A stretch of DNA of 64,000 nt from Jiella soli (GTDB lineage Bacteria > Pseudomonadota > Alphaproteobacteria > Rhizobiales > Rhizobiaceae), in assembly GCF_020615385.1 (NCBI RefSeq), contig NZ_JAJAVB010000002.1, positions 1 through 64,000 on the forward strand, read 5' to 3'. The notes beneath the pieces were generated by a model that searched no databases, had not been told where the DNA came from, and saw only the letters and a program-made list of their open reading frames with translations. Every line of letters starts with the position of its first letter. The stretch's first letter is position 1. The translations under genes were made by a program, and so were the position numbers. This document shows, one piece after another, positions 17,837-26,211 of the stretch.

Positions 17837-19516
17837 TTACTCGATCGGCACGACGACGAAGCGCAGATCACCATTTGAGGCGGCGAGCAGGAGAAGCGCG
17901 TTGCGGCGCCCCTCGCTCCTGAGCTTATCGATCTTCTCCGCCACCTCGGCGGCGCTGGAGACCTTTTCCTGGGCGACCTCCTTGATCGTCGAACCGGCTT
18001 CGATGCCCTTCTCGGCGGCGCTGGAACTGGGCGCGACGGAGGTGACGACCACGCCCGTGGTGTCCTTGGACAGGCTGAACTGCTTGCGCAGCGTGTCGTC
18101 GATATCGGCGAGCTTCATGCCGAGGGTCTCGACCGATGTGGCCGAGGGCGCCGACGGCGTCGCGTCCGGCTGCCGGTCGTTCTCGGCCATGATCTTCTCG
18201 CCATCCTCGAGACGGCCAAGGGTCACTTCGACGGTCATCGGCTTGGCCGGCTCACTGGTGCTCTCCTTCCGCAGGATGTCGACCTTGGCGGTCTTGCCCA
18301 CCGGCGTCTCGGCCACGATGCGCGGCAGGTCGCGCGAGCCCTCGACGGCCTGACCGTCGAAGCCGACGATCACGTCACCGACCTTGAGCGTGCCGTTGTC
18401 CGAGGGACCCCCGGGAACGATCCCCATGACGACGGCACCGCGCGTCGTGTCCAGCCCGAGCCCGTCGGCGATGTCGTCGGTCACCGCCTCCAGGCGGATG
18501 CCCAGCCAGCCACGTCGGGTCTCGCCATATTTGCGCAGCTGGTCGATGACGTTGACCGCGAGCTTGGAGGGGATCGAGAAGCCGATGCCGATCGAGCCGC
18601 CGGTCGGAGAGATGATCGCCGTGTTGATGCCGACCACATTGCCGTTCATGTCGAAGAGCGGGCCGCCGGAATTGCCGCGATTGATGGCGGCGTCGGTCTG
18701 GATGAAGTTGTCGTAGGGGCCGGCATTGATGTTGCGGCCGCGCGCCGAGACGATGCCGATCGATACCGAGCCCCCGAGCCCGAACGGGTTGCCGATCGCC
18801 ATCACCCAGTCGCCGATCCGGATATGATCGGAATCGCCGAAATCGACCGCCTTCAGCGGCTTCGGCGGCTCGACCTTGAGGACGGCGATGTCGGTCTTGG
18901 AATCCTTGCCGACGAGCTTGGCGTCGAGCTGGCTCCCATCGGCGAAATTGACGGTGATCGTATCGGCGTCCGCGATCACGTGATTGTTGGTGACAATGAT
19001 GCCGGAAGGATCGATGACGAATCCGGAGCCCAGCGACTGGACGCGCTGGTCGCCGCTGCCCTTGTCGCCGTTGAGAAGATCGTCGAAGAAATCCTGAAGC
19101 GGCGAGCCTTCCGGCGCCTGAAGCGGCGGGATGCCGCGCCCGGGCGTGTCGATCGACTGCGCCGTCGAGACGTTGACGACGGCGTCGAGGAGCCCTTCCG
19201 CGAGGTCGGAAACCGCTTTTGGGCCATGCGAGAAGGCGGAGTTTGCCGGCTCCTCGACCAGCTTCGTGCTTTGCTCCGAAGCGGCATCGTCATCTGCGGG
19301 TGGAACGGGCAGCGCAGGCACGGCCTGTTCGGCGGCGTCGTCCGGCGTCGCGGGAGCCGGTTGCGGTGTCGCTTGATCGTCGTCCGGCTGGTCTGGGATC
19401 GTCTGCGTCGGCGCGGGCTGATCGCTAGGCGCCTGCGCGAACGCGGCACCGGACGTCGAGGCCGTGAGGGCCAGAGCCAGTGCGGTGAGGATCGATCGGA
19501 GCGGCGTCGGGATCAT
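17837..19516 (-). CDS. degP: Do-family periplasmic serine protease
   Basis: 559 residues. After a signal peptide (ending GAAFA|QAP) comes a ~75-residue Pro/Asp/Ala-rich linker that is longer than in E. coli DegP. The protease domain contains the triad: His in TNNHV, Asp in SKTDIAVLK and Ser in GNSGGP. Two PDZ domains follow (about 340-430 and 455-555). It degrades and refolds misfolded envelope proteins. It is the last gene downstream of hflK-hflC-DUF2065, as in many alphaproteobacteria, though a 177-bp gap may hold its own promoter. Confidence 0.93.
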   Translation of the reverse strand: MIPTPLRSILTALALALTASTSGAAFAQAPSDQPAPTQTIPDQPDDDQATPQPAPATPDDAAEQAVPALPVPPADDDAASEQSTKLVEEPANSAFSHGPKAVSDLAEGLLDAVVNVSTAQSIDTPGRGIPPLQAPEGSPLQDFFDDLLNGDKGSGDQRVQSLGSGFVIDPSGIIVTNNHVIADADTITVNFADGSQLDAKLVGKDSKTDIAVLKVEPPKPLKAVDFGDSDHIRIGDWVMAIGNPFGLGGSVSIGIVSARGRNINAGPYDNFIQTDAAINRGNSGGPLFDMNGNVVGINTAIISPTGGSIGIGFSIPSKLAVNVIDQLRKYGETRRGWLGIRLEAVTDDIADGLGLDTTRGAVVMGIVPGGPSDNGTLKVGDVIVGFDGQAVEGSRDLPRIVAETPVGKTAKVDILRKESTSEPAKPMTVEVTLGRLEDGEKIMAENDRQPDATPSAPSATSVETLGMKLADIDDTLRKQFSLSKDTTGVVVTSVAPSSSAAEKGIEAGSTIKEVAQEKVSSAAEVAEKIDKLRSEGRRNALLLLAASNGDLRFVVVPIE

Positions 19517-19693
19517 CGCAAATCCTACTCGTGAAATCGATGGCGGGGCCGGGACGGCCGACGGATCGCCTCGCCGTGACTCGGCGTTTGCGCGAGCGGA
19601 GCCGAGAATTCTGGCCGAATCAAGTGCTTTGTCGCGGGTTCCGGCAACCGTGATCGCGCAACTGCCCTGCCCTTCGGCCGGCAGGGCCCGGGA

Positions 19694-19879
19694 CTATCGC
19701 CGGACCAGCCAGACGACGCATACGCCGAGACAAACGGCGACCAGGCCGCCGATTCGCATATTGGACTCCGGCAATTGGACGGCGCGTTTTGCCATCCGCC
19801 TGACCGCTTCGGGGAACAGGCAATAGAAAATGCCCTCGATCACCAGAAGGAGACCGAGGGCATCGAGGAAGTCCTTCAC
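19694..19879 (-). CDS. DUF2065 membrane protein
   Basis: 61 residues, two membrane helices around the central FPEAVRRMAKRAVQLPE loop. This is the DUF2065 family, regularly found beside hflC. Its start overlaps the hflC stop by four bases. No function is established; co-occurrence suggests a role with the HflKC complex. Confidence 0.85.
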   Translation of the reverse strand: MKDFLDALGLLLVIEGIFYCLFPEAVRRMAKRAVQLPESNMRIGGLVAVCLGVCVVWLVRR

Positions 19880-21105
19880 TGAACCGCGACCGCCGAACCG
19901 GTGCCGGTCGATGCGGCCTCACCGCTTCCGCCGGCGGCCGGCGCGCTGCCGGAAGTCGCCGCATCGGCAGTGCCGGCATTGCCGCCGCCAGAAGGCGCCG
20001 TGCCGGGTGAAGCGGACGCAGCGTCCGGGCTGCTTGCAGGCGGCGTGCCTGCAGCCTCGCCCGTGGCCGAGCCGGCCGCTTCGGCCGAGCTGCTCGTCGC
20101 GGGGCCTGAGCCCTCGCCCTCGGGGGCTGCCTGAGCCTCAGGCCGCGGCGTCCCGGAAGTCTCCGGGGCCGCGGTGCCCGGCACGTCGGCACTGCCGGAC
20201 TGCGAGGGTGAGGCGAGACCCGGGATCCGGTTCTGGTCGGAGTTGAAGTAACGGAAGAACTCCGTGTTCGGCGAGAGCACCATGGTCGTGCCGGAATTTT
20301 CGAGCGCCTGCCTGTAGGCCTGCATCGACCGGTAGAAGTCGAAGAATTCCGGATCCTTGCTGTAGGCGTCGGCGAAGATGTTGCTGCGTTCGGCTTCGCC
20401 CTGACCCTTGAGTATCTCCGCTTCGCGCTGCGCCTTGGCGACGGTCTCGACGACCTCGCGGTCGGCGCCGGCTCGGATCTGGCGAGCCGCGACCTGACCG
20501 CGTGCGCGAAGCCGCTCGGCCTCCGCCAGGCGCTCTGCCTGCATGCGCTCATAGGTCTGCTGCGAGACTTCCTGCGTGAGATCCGTGCGGCGGATCCTGA
20601 CATCGTCGATGTCGAGCCCGAGTTGCGCCGCATCCGGCCGGATCTCGTCGCGGACCTGCCGCATCATCTCACCGCGCTCGTTGGACAACGCAGCCTCGAA
20701 GCCGCGCAGGCCGTAGACCCGGCGAAGCGCCGCATCGAGACGGGTGCGAAGACGCTGCTCGGCCTGCGGGATGGAGCCCGAGACCGTCTGCCGGAACCTG
20801 GCCGCATCGGAGATGTTGTAGACCATGAACGCGTCGACTTCGTAGAATTTGCCACCGGAGACCTGGACGCGGATGTTGTCGAGATCGAAACGCAACAGCC
20901 GGTCGGGCAGCTTCTGGACGCTGTCCGCCCCCGCGAAGGAGAAGGGCAGCTTGAAGTAGAGCCCGGGCTCGCTGACCACGCGTCGGATCTCGCCGAAGCG
21001 CAGGATCAGGGCCTGTTCCTTCTCGTTGACGATGAAGATAGCGTTCCAGAGCAGCAGGAGGCCCGCCGCGCCGGCGATCAGGAAAGCGTAGATACGGCCG
21101 TTCAT
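19876..21105 (-). CDS. hflC: HflC, with a long low-complexity tail
   Basis: 409 residues. An N-terminal membrane helix (about 5-24) is followed by the SPFH/band-7 domain (FIVNEKEQALILRFGE onward) and the helical region ending SPNTEFFRYF. HflC pairs with HflK in a large inner-membrane ring that modulates FtsH. The last ~116 residues (from 294) are Ala/Ser/Gly/Pro/Thr-rich and have no counterpart in ordinary HflC proteins of 290-330 residues. The frame through the tail is intact, and codon use is typical. The ATG overlaps the hflK stop. Confidence 0.92.
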   Translation of the reverse strand: MNGRIYAFLIAGAAGLLLLWNAIFIVNEKEQALILRFGEIRRVVSEPGLYFKLPFSFAGADSVQKLPDRLLRFDLDNIRVQVSGGKFYEVDAFMVYNISDAARFRQTVSGSIPQAEQRLRTRLDAALRRVYGLRGFEAALSNERGEMMRQVRDEIRPDAAQLGLDIDDVRIRRTDLTQEVSQQTYERMQAERLAEAERLRARGQVAARQIRAGADREVVETVAKAQREAEILKGQGEAERSNIFADAYSKDPEFFDFYRSMQAYRQALENSGTTMVLSPNTEFFRYFNSDQNRIPGLASPSQSGSADVPGTAAPETSGTPRPEAQAAPEGEGSGPATSSSAEAAGSATGEAAGTPPASSPDAASASPGTAPSGGGNAGTADAATSGSAPAAGGSGEAASTGTGSAVAVQ

Positions 21106-22250
21106 TGGTTGGTCCTCCCCTGCGAGCCGGCCGGGGTATTGGTGCCCGAGCCGGTCCTGGCCGCTCGCTCCTGCAACTGATCGAGCGGCAGATACGGGAC
21201 GACGCCTGCTGCGCCGCCGACGCCCTGTTCGACGATCACCTTGGCGGAATCCTTCAGGACGCCCTCCATGGTTTCCAGGAACAGCCGCTTGCGGGTGACG
21301 TCCGGGGCCCGCTCATAGGCGTCGCGCACCGAGGTGAAGCGCTGCGCCTCACCTTCCGCTTCCTGCACCACGCGGCTCTTGTAGGCGGCAGCGTCCTCCC
21401 GGACCTGAGCCGCCTGGCCCCGCGCCTGGCCCACCTTCTGGTTCCGGTACCGGTTGGCTTCCTCGACGAAGCGGTCCTCGTCCTGCTCGGCGCGCTGGAC
21501 CTCGTCGAAGGCGTCAGCGACCTGGCTCGGCGGTGCCGCGTCCTCGATCGAGATGGCATTGACGCGCAGACCCGCCTGATACTCGTTCATGGTGTCCTGG
21601 GTAATCTGGCGGACTTCCTCGGCGATGCCGGCACGGTCGTCGCGGAAGACGTCCTGGACCGGCCGCCGGCCGACGACCTCGCGCATGGCGCTCTCGGCCA
21701 CCTGCTTCAGCATGCCGACCGGGTCTTCCACGTCGAACAGATAGTTCGCCGGTTCGTCGACCTGATAGAGCACGGCGAACTGGACGTTGACGATGTTCTG
21801 GTCGCCCGACAGCATCAGCCCGGAATTGTCGCCGCGCTGGCCATCGCCAAGCGTCATCTGGCTTTCGACCACAGGCACCGTGTCGACTGTCTCGACCGGC
21901 CATAACATGAAGTGCAGGCCAGGCTGGGAGAGTTCGGTCTTCGGCTTGCCGAACACCATTTCGACGCCGACCTCATCGGGCTGGACGGTGTAGACCGCCT
22001 TGAACAGCCAGAGCACGACGAGCGCCGCGACGATCAGCAGAGCCCAGCCGATGCCGCCGCCCGTGCCGGACCCGCCCGGCATGGCGCGCCGGAGGCGGTC
22101 CTGGCCGCGGCGCAGAATATCTTCGAGATCGGGCGATCCGCCACCGCCGCCGCCTCCGCCGGGGCGCGGACCTTGCGGTCGCTGCCCCCAGGGGCCGCCG
22201 TTGCCACCGCCTTTCCAGCCGCCGCTACCGGTCTGATTGCTCCAGGGCAT
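21102..22250 (-). CDS. hflK: HflK
   Basis: 382 residues. The N-terminus is Gly/Pro/Trp-rich (GGWKGGGNGGPWGQRP), as in other HflK proteins, then one membrane helix (about 68-88) and a band-7 domain starting VQPDEVGVEMVFGKP. It assembles with HflC around FtsH. The start ATG follows AAGGA by five bases. The Gly-rich N-terminal segment faces the cytosol and is a family trait. Confidence 0.94.
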   Translation of the reverse strand: MPWSNQTGSGGWKGGGNGGPWGQRPQGPRPGGGGGGGGSPDLEDILRRGQDRLRRAMPGGSGTGGGIGWALLIVAALVVLWLFKAVYTVQPDEVGVEMVFGKPKTELSQPGLHFMLWPVETVDTVPVVESQMTLGDGQRGDNSGLMLSGDQNIVNVQFAVLYQVDEPANYLFDVEDPVGMLKQVAESAMREVVGRRPVQDVFRDDRAGIAEEVRQITQDTMNEYQAGLRVNAISIEDAAPPSQVADAFDEVQRAEQDEDRFVEEANRYRNQKVGQARGQAAQVREDAAAYKSRVVQEAEGEAQRFTSVRDAYERAPDVTRKRLFLETMEGVLKDSAKVIVEQGVGGAAGVVPYLPLDQLQERAARTGSGTNTPAGSQGRTNQ

Positions 22251-22321
22251 TGATGTCCTTCCAGATGCGAGGGAGAGCGGGGAGCGCCTTCATCATGATG
22301 CCCCCGAAACGTGCCTCAGCC

Positions 22322-22350
22322 CTTATAGGAACTGCGAAATCCGCTTTCAA
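22322..22350 (-). promoter_or_regulatory. promoter of hflK operon
   Basis: On the minus strand TTGAAA (22345-22350) and TATAAG (22322-22327) are separated by exactly 17 bases, a good housekeeping-type promoter 72 bp before the hflK start. It suggests hflK starts its own transcript rather than reading through from folA. Confidence 0.6.
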
Positions 22351-22422
22351 CGCGAGTGCGACGGAATCGCCTTGCACGGTGGCGCGAATGGTGAACGAGA
22401 CGCCGACCTCCGAGAGGAACCG

Positions 22423-23178
22423 TCACGCGAAGAGATCGAGCTGGCGCGCCTCGAATTCGACGATCTGAGCGTCTGTCTTCGCCGCCTCGCGGGGGGACGC
22501 CGGTTCGTCGAAGAGATCGAGCTGTTCCTCGCCCGCCCGCCCGGCCTCATCGGGATCTTCGAATGGAGCGACAAACGCCCGCAGATGCGGATACTGCCGG
22601 ACAAATTCATCCTCCATCTGCGTGCGCAGCCGCTGCACGCGGCGAATGTAGCAGTGGACCTCGAAGGGGAAGTCGTCACGCTCGGAGGCGGGATAGGATC
22701 GCTGGCCCGGCGCGCGCCACCAGGCATCGTCCGAAAAATCGACGTCGTAACGCGCGTCTCCGGACAATTCGCCGGCATCGACCTCGGTCAGGAACACTTT
22801 GTTGATCAGTGAACCGAACACTTTGTAGATCGTGTCGCCCCCGATGACGAAGAACTCGCGTCTGGCGTTGATAATGCTGAAGGCGTCGGCGATGAGCAGC
22901 GCCGTCGACGGCGTGTCCGCCCATTTCAGCGTCTCGGTCGAGGCGAGCGGGCGATGCGACAGGACGATGTTGAGCCGATTCGGCAGCGGCCGGCCGATCG
23001 ATTCGTAGGTGCGCCGCCCCATGATGACGGCATGGCCGGTCGTGCGCTCGCGGAACAGGCGCAGGTCGCTGCCCAGATGCCAGGGCAGGCTGTTCTCGCT
23101 GCCGATGACGTGGCCGATGCGGCTGCGCGCGACAAGCGCGGTTGCGGACGGAAGCCGGACGCGATTTCTGACGGCCAA
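22423..23178 (-). CDS. folA: dihydrofolate reductase with two QLDLF motifs in its tail
   Basis: Reduces dihydrofolate to tetrahydrofolate with NADPH. Recognisable DHFR blocks are IGSENSLPWHLGSDLRLFRE (the Asp is the catalytic acid), VIMGRRTYESIGRPLPNR and FFVIGGDTIY. After the normal fold ends (about residue 170) there is an ~80-residue extension. It contains QLDLF at residues 219-223 and again at 246-250, one residue from the C-terminus; both are encoded by the same 16-bp sequence. QL[SD]LF is the consensus for binding the DNA polymerase sliding clamp. The start is unsure: TTG at 23178 fits the domain; an ATG at 23295 would add 39 unrelated residues. It follows thyA on the same strand. Confidence 0.82.
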   Translation of the reverse strand: MAVRNRVRLPSATALVARSRIGHVIGSENSLPWHLGSDLRLFRERTTGHAVIMGRRTYESIGRPLPNRLNIVLSHRPLASTETLKWADTPSTALLIADAFSIINARREFFVIGGDTIYKVFGSLINKVFLTEVDAGELSGDARYDVDFSDDAWWRAPGQRSYPASERDDFPFEVHCYIRRVQRLRTQMEDEFVRQYPHLRAFVAPFEDPDEAGRAGEEQLDLFDEPASPREAAKTDAQIVEFEARQLDLFA

Positions 23179-23367
23179 GGACGACGAACCTTCTTTCGGA
23201 CGGCCGGTGTTCGCAAGTTTTGCCGAAAGAGACAAGGACGCCGGCGGGAGGCGGCGCGTCGTCCACAGGCCGAAGACCGCCGCTTCGGCTGCCATCGTCC
23301 CGTCCGCTCTCGGGCGCTCGCCGGGACGGCCCGAGAAGGCGCAGACGCTGCGCCGGCCCCTCCCCCG

Positions 23368-24177
23368 CTACACGGCCACCTTCGCCTTGATATGCTCGTG
23401 TGACTGGTAGCCCCCGACTGCGATATCCTCGAAGCGGAATGTGAAGAGGTCGTCGATCTCCGGATTCAGCCGCAGCGTCGGCAGCGGCAACGGCGCGCGC
23501 GTCAGCTGCAGTCGCGCCTGGTCGAAATGGTCGGCGTAAAGATGTGCGTCCCCGAGAGTGTGCACGAAGTCGCCGGGCTCCAATCCCGTCACCTGCGCGA
23601 CCATCGCCGTCAGCAGCGCGTATGAGGCGATATTGAACGGAACGCCGAGAAAGATGTCGGCCGAGCGCTGATAGAGCTGGCAGGAGAGCCGCCCCTCCGC
23701 CACGTAGAACTGGAAGAGGCAGTGGCAGGGCGGCAGCGCCATCTCGTCGACCAGCGCCGGATTCCAGGCCGAGACGATTAGTCGTCGTGAGTTCGGGTTC
23801 GTCCGAATCGCCTCGACCACACCGGCGATCTGGTCGACATGGCCGCCGCGATAGTCCGGCCAGGAGCGCCACTGCGCCCCGTAGACCGGTCCGAGATCGC
23901 CGTTCTCGTCCGCCCATTCGTCCCAGATCCGGACCCCGTTCTCGTGCAGATAGGCGATGTTGGTGTCGCCCTTCAGGAACCAGAGGAGCTCGTGGACGAT
24001 CGAGCGGATGTGCAGCTTCTTCGTGGTGACGAGCGGAAACCCGTCCCGAAGGTCGAAGCGCATCTGGTGGCCGAAAACCGAGCGGGTGCCGGTCCCGGTG
24101 CGGTCGGGACGGTCGATGCCGCTGTCCAGCAAATGGCGCAGGAGATCGAGATATTGACGCAATGGATCCTCTCGCAT
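23368..24177 (-). CDS. thyA: thymidylate synthase
   Basis: 269 residues, normal length. The catalytic cysteine is in [22 protein letters not shown], the Arg pair in [13 protein letters not shown] and the C-terminal IKAKVAV are all conserved. It converts dUMP to dTMP using methylenetetrahydrofolate, producing the dihydrofolate that FolA recycles. folA follows 190 bp downstream on the same strand, giving a complete dTMP cycle in one locus. Confidence 0.96.
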   Translation of the reverse strand: MREDPLRQYLDLLRHLLDSGIDRPDRTGTGTRSVFGHQMRFDLRDGFPLVTTKKLHIRSIVHELLWFLKGDTNIAYLHENGVRIWDEWADENGDLGPVYGAQWRSWPDYRGGHVDQIAGVVEAIRTNPNSRRLIVSAWNPALVDEMALPPCHCLFQFYVAEGRLSCQLYQRSADIFLGVPFNIASYALLTAMVAQVTGLEPGDFVHTLGDAHLYADHFDQARLQLTRAPLPLPTLRLNPEIDDLFTFRFEDIAVGGYQSHEHIKAKVAV

Positions 24178-24255
24178 GCATGGCCGCGCGCCCTCCGCGA
24201 CCGCCCCTTATCGGTGCCGGCCGGGCGCTGCCGTGGCAAATCTCGGGCCTGGGGC

Positions 24256-24558
24256 TCAGAGATCGGCGAGCTTTCCGAGGCTGCTGGCCGACAGGTAATA
24301 GACCACCAGCCGATTCTTCATGCGCTCGTTCTTCATCGTCTCGAGCGCGCCGTCCACCGCCCTCTTAGCCTCGTCGAGCGGAACGGAACACGCCTTGGCG
24401 ACCCAGGCGGCGGCGCGCTCGACCTCCTTGGGATCGCTCGCGGCGACCGAAGCGGTATCCCGCTTGTTCAGGACGAGCGCGAGGCGCCTTTCAAGCCGCT
24501 TGACGCGTTCCTCGTCGGCGTTCGGATCGTATTCCTTCACCTTCGCGACGTAGTCCAT
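24256..24558 (-). CDS. DUF2853 protein
   Basis: 100 residues from ATG 24558, which has GGAG six bases upstream; an ATG four codons earlier is poorly placed. The sequence MDYVAKVKEYDPNADEERV, then LALVLNKRDTASVAASDPKE and the ending RLVVYYLSASSLGKLADL follow the DUF2853 pattern. These are small all-helical cytosolic proteins of unknown function, common in Rhizobiales. It diverges from the tmRNA gene, with which it shares the upstream region. Confidence 0.75.
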   Translation of the reverse strand: MDYVAKVKEYDPNADEERVKRLERRLALVLNKRDTASVAASDPKEVERAAAWVAKACSVPLDEAKRAVDGALETMKNERMKNRLVVYYLSASSLGKLADL

Positions 24559-24648
24559 GAAACGCTCCATGTCCGGAATCGGAGCGAGTGTGGCCGATTT
24601 CCTCCGCTTTCGGAAGCGACATCTCTTTTCACCGGCGAGTGAGCCCCT

Positions 24649-24654
24649 TATATT
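24649..24654 (+). promoter_or_regulatory. possible -10 box of the tmRNA gene
   Basis: TATATT, with a weak -35 (TTTTCA, 24626-24631) 17 bases upstream. It would place the transcript start near 24661, just before a GCCGG/CCGGC hairpin. Confidence 0.4.
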
Positions 24655-24660
24655 CGCCTT

Positions 24661-24982
24661 GCCGGTCATTCGGCCGGCTATGGCGATAAACGTTCGATGG
24701 AATAAGCCTTTCGGACCCGGGGGCGGTACCCGGCGCCTCCACCAGATCCCATTCGTGGATGGGATCTGGCGGGGGCGAAATAGGATCGACGAGGGTGTAA
24801 AGATCGAATTTTCGCTCGGCATGGTTCCGCCGTTATCGGGCCGTATCAATAGTTGCCAACGACAACTATGCGGAAGCTCGTCTCGCTGCGTAAGCAGCGC
24901 GAACGCTTCAATTCAAGTCCTGAGGGTTCGCACTCTTAGGCGGGGCTCGGAGGCGCCTGGCAACAGAAGCCTCCACTTTTTT
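24661..24982 (+). ncRNA. ssrA: tmRNA, circularly permuted two-piece form
   Basis: The acceptor half comes first and ends in the CCA at 24742-24744; its 3' acceptor strand (CGCCTCC, 24734-24740) pairs with GGGGGCG at 24771-24777, the 5' end of the coding half. Between them, a spacer forms a perfect 11-bp hairpin (24742-24752 with 24759-24769) that processing must remove. The T-arm is CCGGG/CCCGG around 24717-24733. The coding half has the tmRNA opening (GGATCGACG) and a tag frame at 24855-24893 reading ANDNYAEARLAA then TAA, the expected alphaproteobacterial tag. The 3' part (CCTGGCAACAGAAGCCTCC) ends in T6. tmRNA rescues stalled ribosomes and tags the products for ClpXP. The 5' end is approximate. 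Confidence 0.92.
24949..24982 (+). terminator. tmRNA 3' hairpin and T-tract
   Basis: GGAGGC (24949-24954) pairs with GCCTCC (24969-24974), followed by ACTTTTTT. It doubles as the 3' structure of the coding RNA. Confidence 0.75.
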
Positions 24983-25032
24983 GAGATACGCCCCTCGCGT
25001 ATCGCCGGAGGAAGGCAGTTCAGGACACCGCA

Positions 25033-25617
25033 ATGGGCCAGGATCTTATCCGTTACGATGTTCTCGCGCAGGATGCGCTCCGCGGCGTGATCCGCAAGGT
25101 CCTCGGCGAGGTGGTCAAGACCGGCCTTCCGGGGGAACATCACTTCTTCATCACCTTTCTCACCTCGGCACCGGGCGTGCGGATTTCCTCGCGGCTGCGC
25201 GAGAAATATCCGGAGCTGATGACGATCGTCATCCAGCACCAGTACTGGGACCTGCAGGTGAACGAGACCGCCTTCGAGGTCGGCCTGTCCTTCTCGGACA
25301 TTCCTGAGCGGCTTCTGGTTCCGTTCAGCGCGATCCGCGGCTTCTACGACCCGGCGGTGAATTTCGAGCTCGAATTCGACGTCCAGAGCGCGGAAGCTGC
25401 GAATACGCAGGGCGAGGCCGTCGAGCCGATCCCGCTGGAACCCGTCGCGCCGCAGCCGGTCGCACCGCTCGGCAAGCCTGCCAAGCTGCCGGCGAGGCAA
25501 AAGGCGGAAGCCGGCTCGGAGGAAGAAAAGTCCCCTGCCGAGGACGGCGACGACAAGGCCGCGGAGAAGAAGGACGCGCAGGTCGTTTCGCTCGACGCAT
25601 TTCGCAAGAAGACCTGA
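25033..25617 (+). CDS. sspB: ClpXP adaptor SspB (alpha type)
   Basis: 194 residues. The N-terminal ~115 residues form the SspB substrate-binding fold (DLIRYDVLAQDALRGVIRKV, EHHFFITFLTSAPGVRIS, LVPFSAIRGFYDP). A charged, flexible linker follows, ending in a short C-terminal motif (QVVSLDAFRKKT) that should dock to the ClpX zinc domain. SspB tethers ssrA-tagged proteins to ClpXP. It lies 50 bp downstream of the tmRNA terminator, so the tag RNA and its adaptor are neighbours. Confidence 0.9.
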   Translation: MGQDLIRYDVLAQDALRGVIRKVLGEVVKTGLPGEHHFFITFLTSAPGVRISSRLREKYPELMTIVIQHQYWDLQVNETAFEVGLSFSDIPERLLVPFSAIRGFYDPAVNFELEFDVQSAEAANTQGEAVEPIPLEPVAPQPVAPLGKPAKLPARQKAEAGSEEEKSPAEDGDDKAAEKKDAQVVSLDAFRKKT

Positions 25618-25625
25618 GGTCTCCA

Positions 25626-25859
25626 TTGGCCGAGATCGTCAATCTGCGCCGGGCCCGCAAGCGCCGCGAGCGCGATGCGGCAGACAAGACCGCTGCCGAT
25701 AACCGGGTTCGCTTCGGCACGCCGAAAGCGGCCCGGACATTCGCGGAGTTGGAACGGCAACGCAGCGAGCGCGCCCTCGACGGTCTGAAGCGCAATCACC
25801 GCATCGTCGCGGCGGCGGCAGACGCAGACGCGCCGGGCGGCGGGTCCGACGAGGCGTGA
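25626..25859 (+). CDS. DUF4169 protein
   Basis: 77 residues, Arg/Lys-rich and helical: AEIVNLRRARKRRERDAADK, then ADNRVRFGTPKAARTFAE. This is the DUF4169 pattern. The start is TTG at 25626, chosen because GAGGT precedes it by five bases and it gives the conserved MAEIVNLR opening. No known function. It lies 8 bp after sspB and its stop overlaps the next gene's GTG, so the three genes form an operon. Confidence 0.72.
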   Translation: MAEIVNLRRARKRRERDAADKTAADNRVRFGTPKAARTFAELERQRSERALDGLKRNHRIVAAAADADAPGGGSDEA

Positions 25860-26089
25860 GCGTCGTCAAGCGATCCGTCGCGATCGCAGGGCACTCCACA
25901 TCCATCAGCATCGAAGACCGGTTCTGGGACCGCCTCCGCGTAATCGCGGCGGAGCGTGACATGCCGGTCGCCCGCCTCGTTGCCGAGATCGACGCCGGTC
26001 GCGAAGCGGAGGCCAATCTGTCCTCGGCCATTCGCCTGTTCGTCCTCGACGACGCCCTGTCGCGAATCGAGGAACAACAACGCGGCTGA
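25856..26089 (+). CDS. ribbon-helix-helix domain protein
   Basis: 77 residues: KRSVAIAGHSTSISIEDRFW, then RLRVIAAERDMPVARLVAEI and SSAIRLFVLDD. This is the RHH_4 family, with a predicted beta-strand that would insert in the DNA groove and two helices. Databases often misname it. Likely a small dimeric DNA-binding protein; target unknown. The GTG start overlaps the DUF4169 stop (GTGA). Confidence 0.75.
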   Translation: MSVVKRSVAIAGHSTSISIEDRFWDRLRVIAAERDMPVARLVAEIDAGREAEANLSSAIRLFVLDDALSRIEEQQRG

Positions 26090-26211
26090 TCAAGAGGCCG
26101 ATGGCGCTGGCGGGCCGACCCTTTCGGCACGACTATCGTCCCAAGACCGATGGCCGGCGGAGGCGAATCGGATCAGGACGCCATTTCCGATCTCTCCCGG
26201 CCCGTGCCCGG

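Noticed and set aside
24742-24769. An apparent orphan palindrome that looked like an operator
   Set aside because: It is the spacer hairpin between the two halves of the tmRNA precursor.
24925-24982. Resemblance of this stretch to the 3' end of 6S RNA
   Set aside because: The tag frame, acceptor pairing and order show it is the 3' part of the tmRNA coding piece.
24557-25090. A 177-codon plus-strand frame
   Set aside because: It covers the tmRNA gene, whose structure and tag frame explain the conservation of this region.
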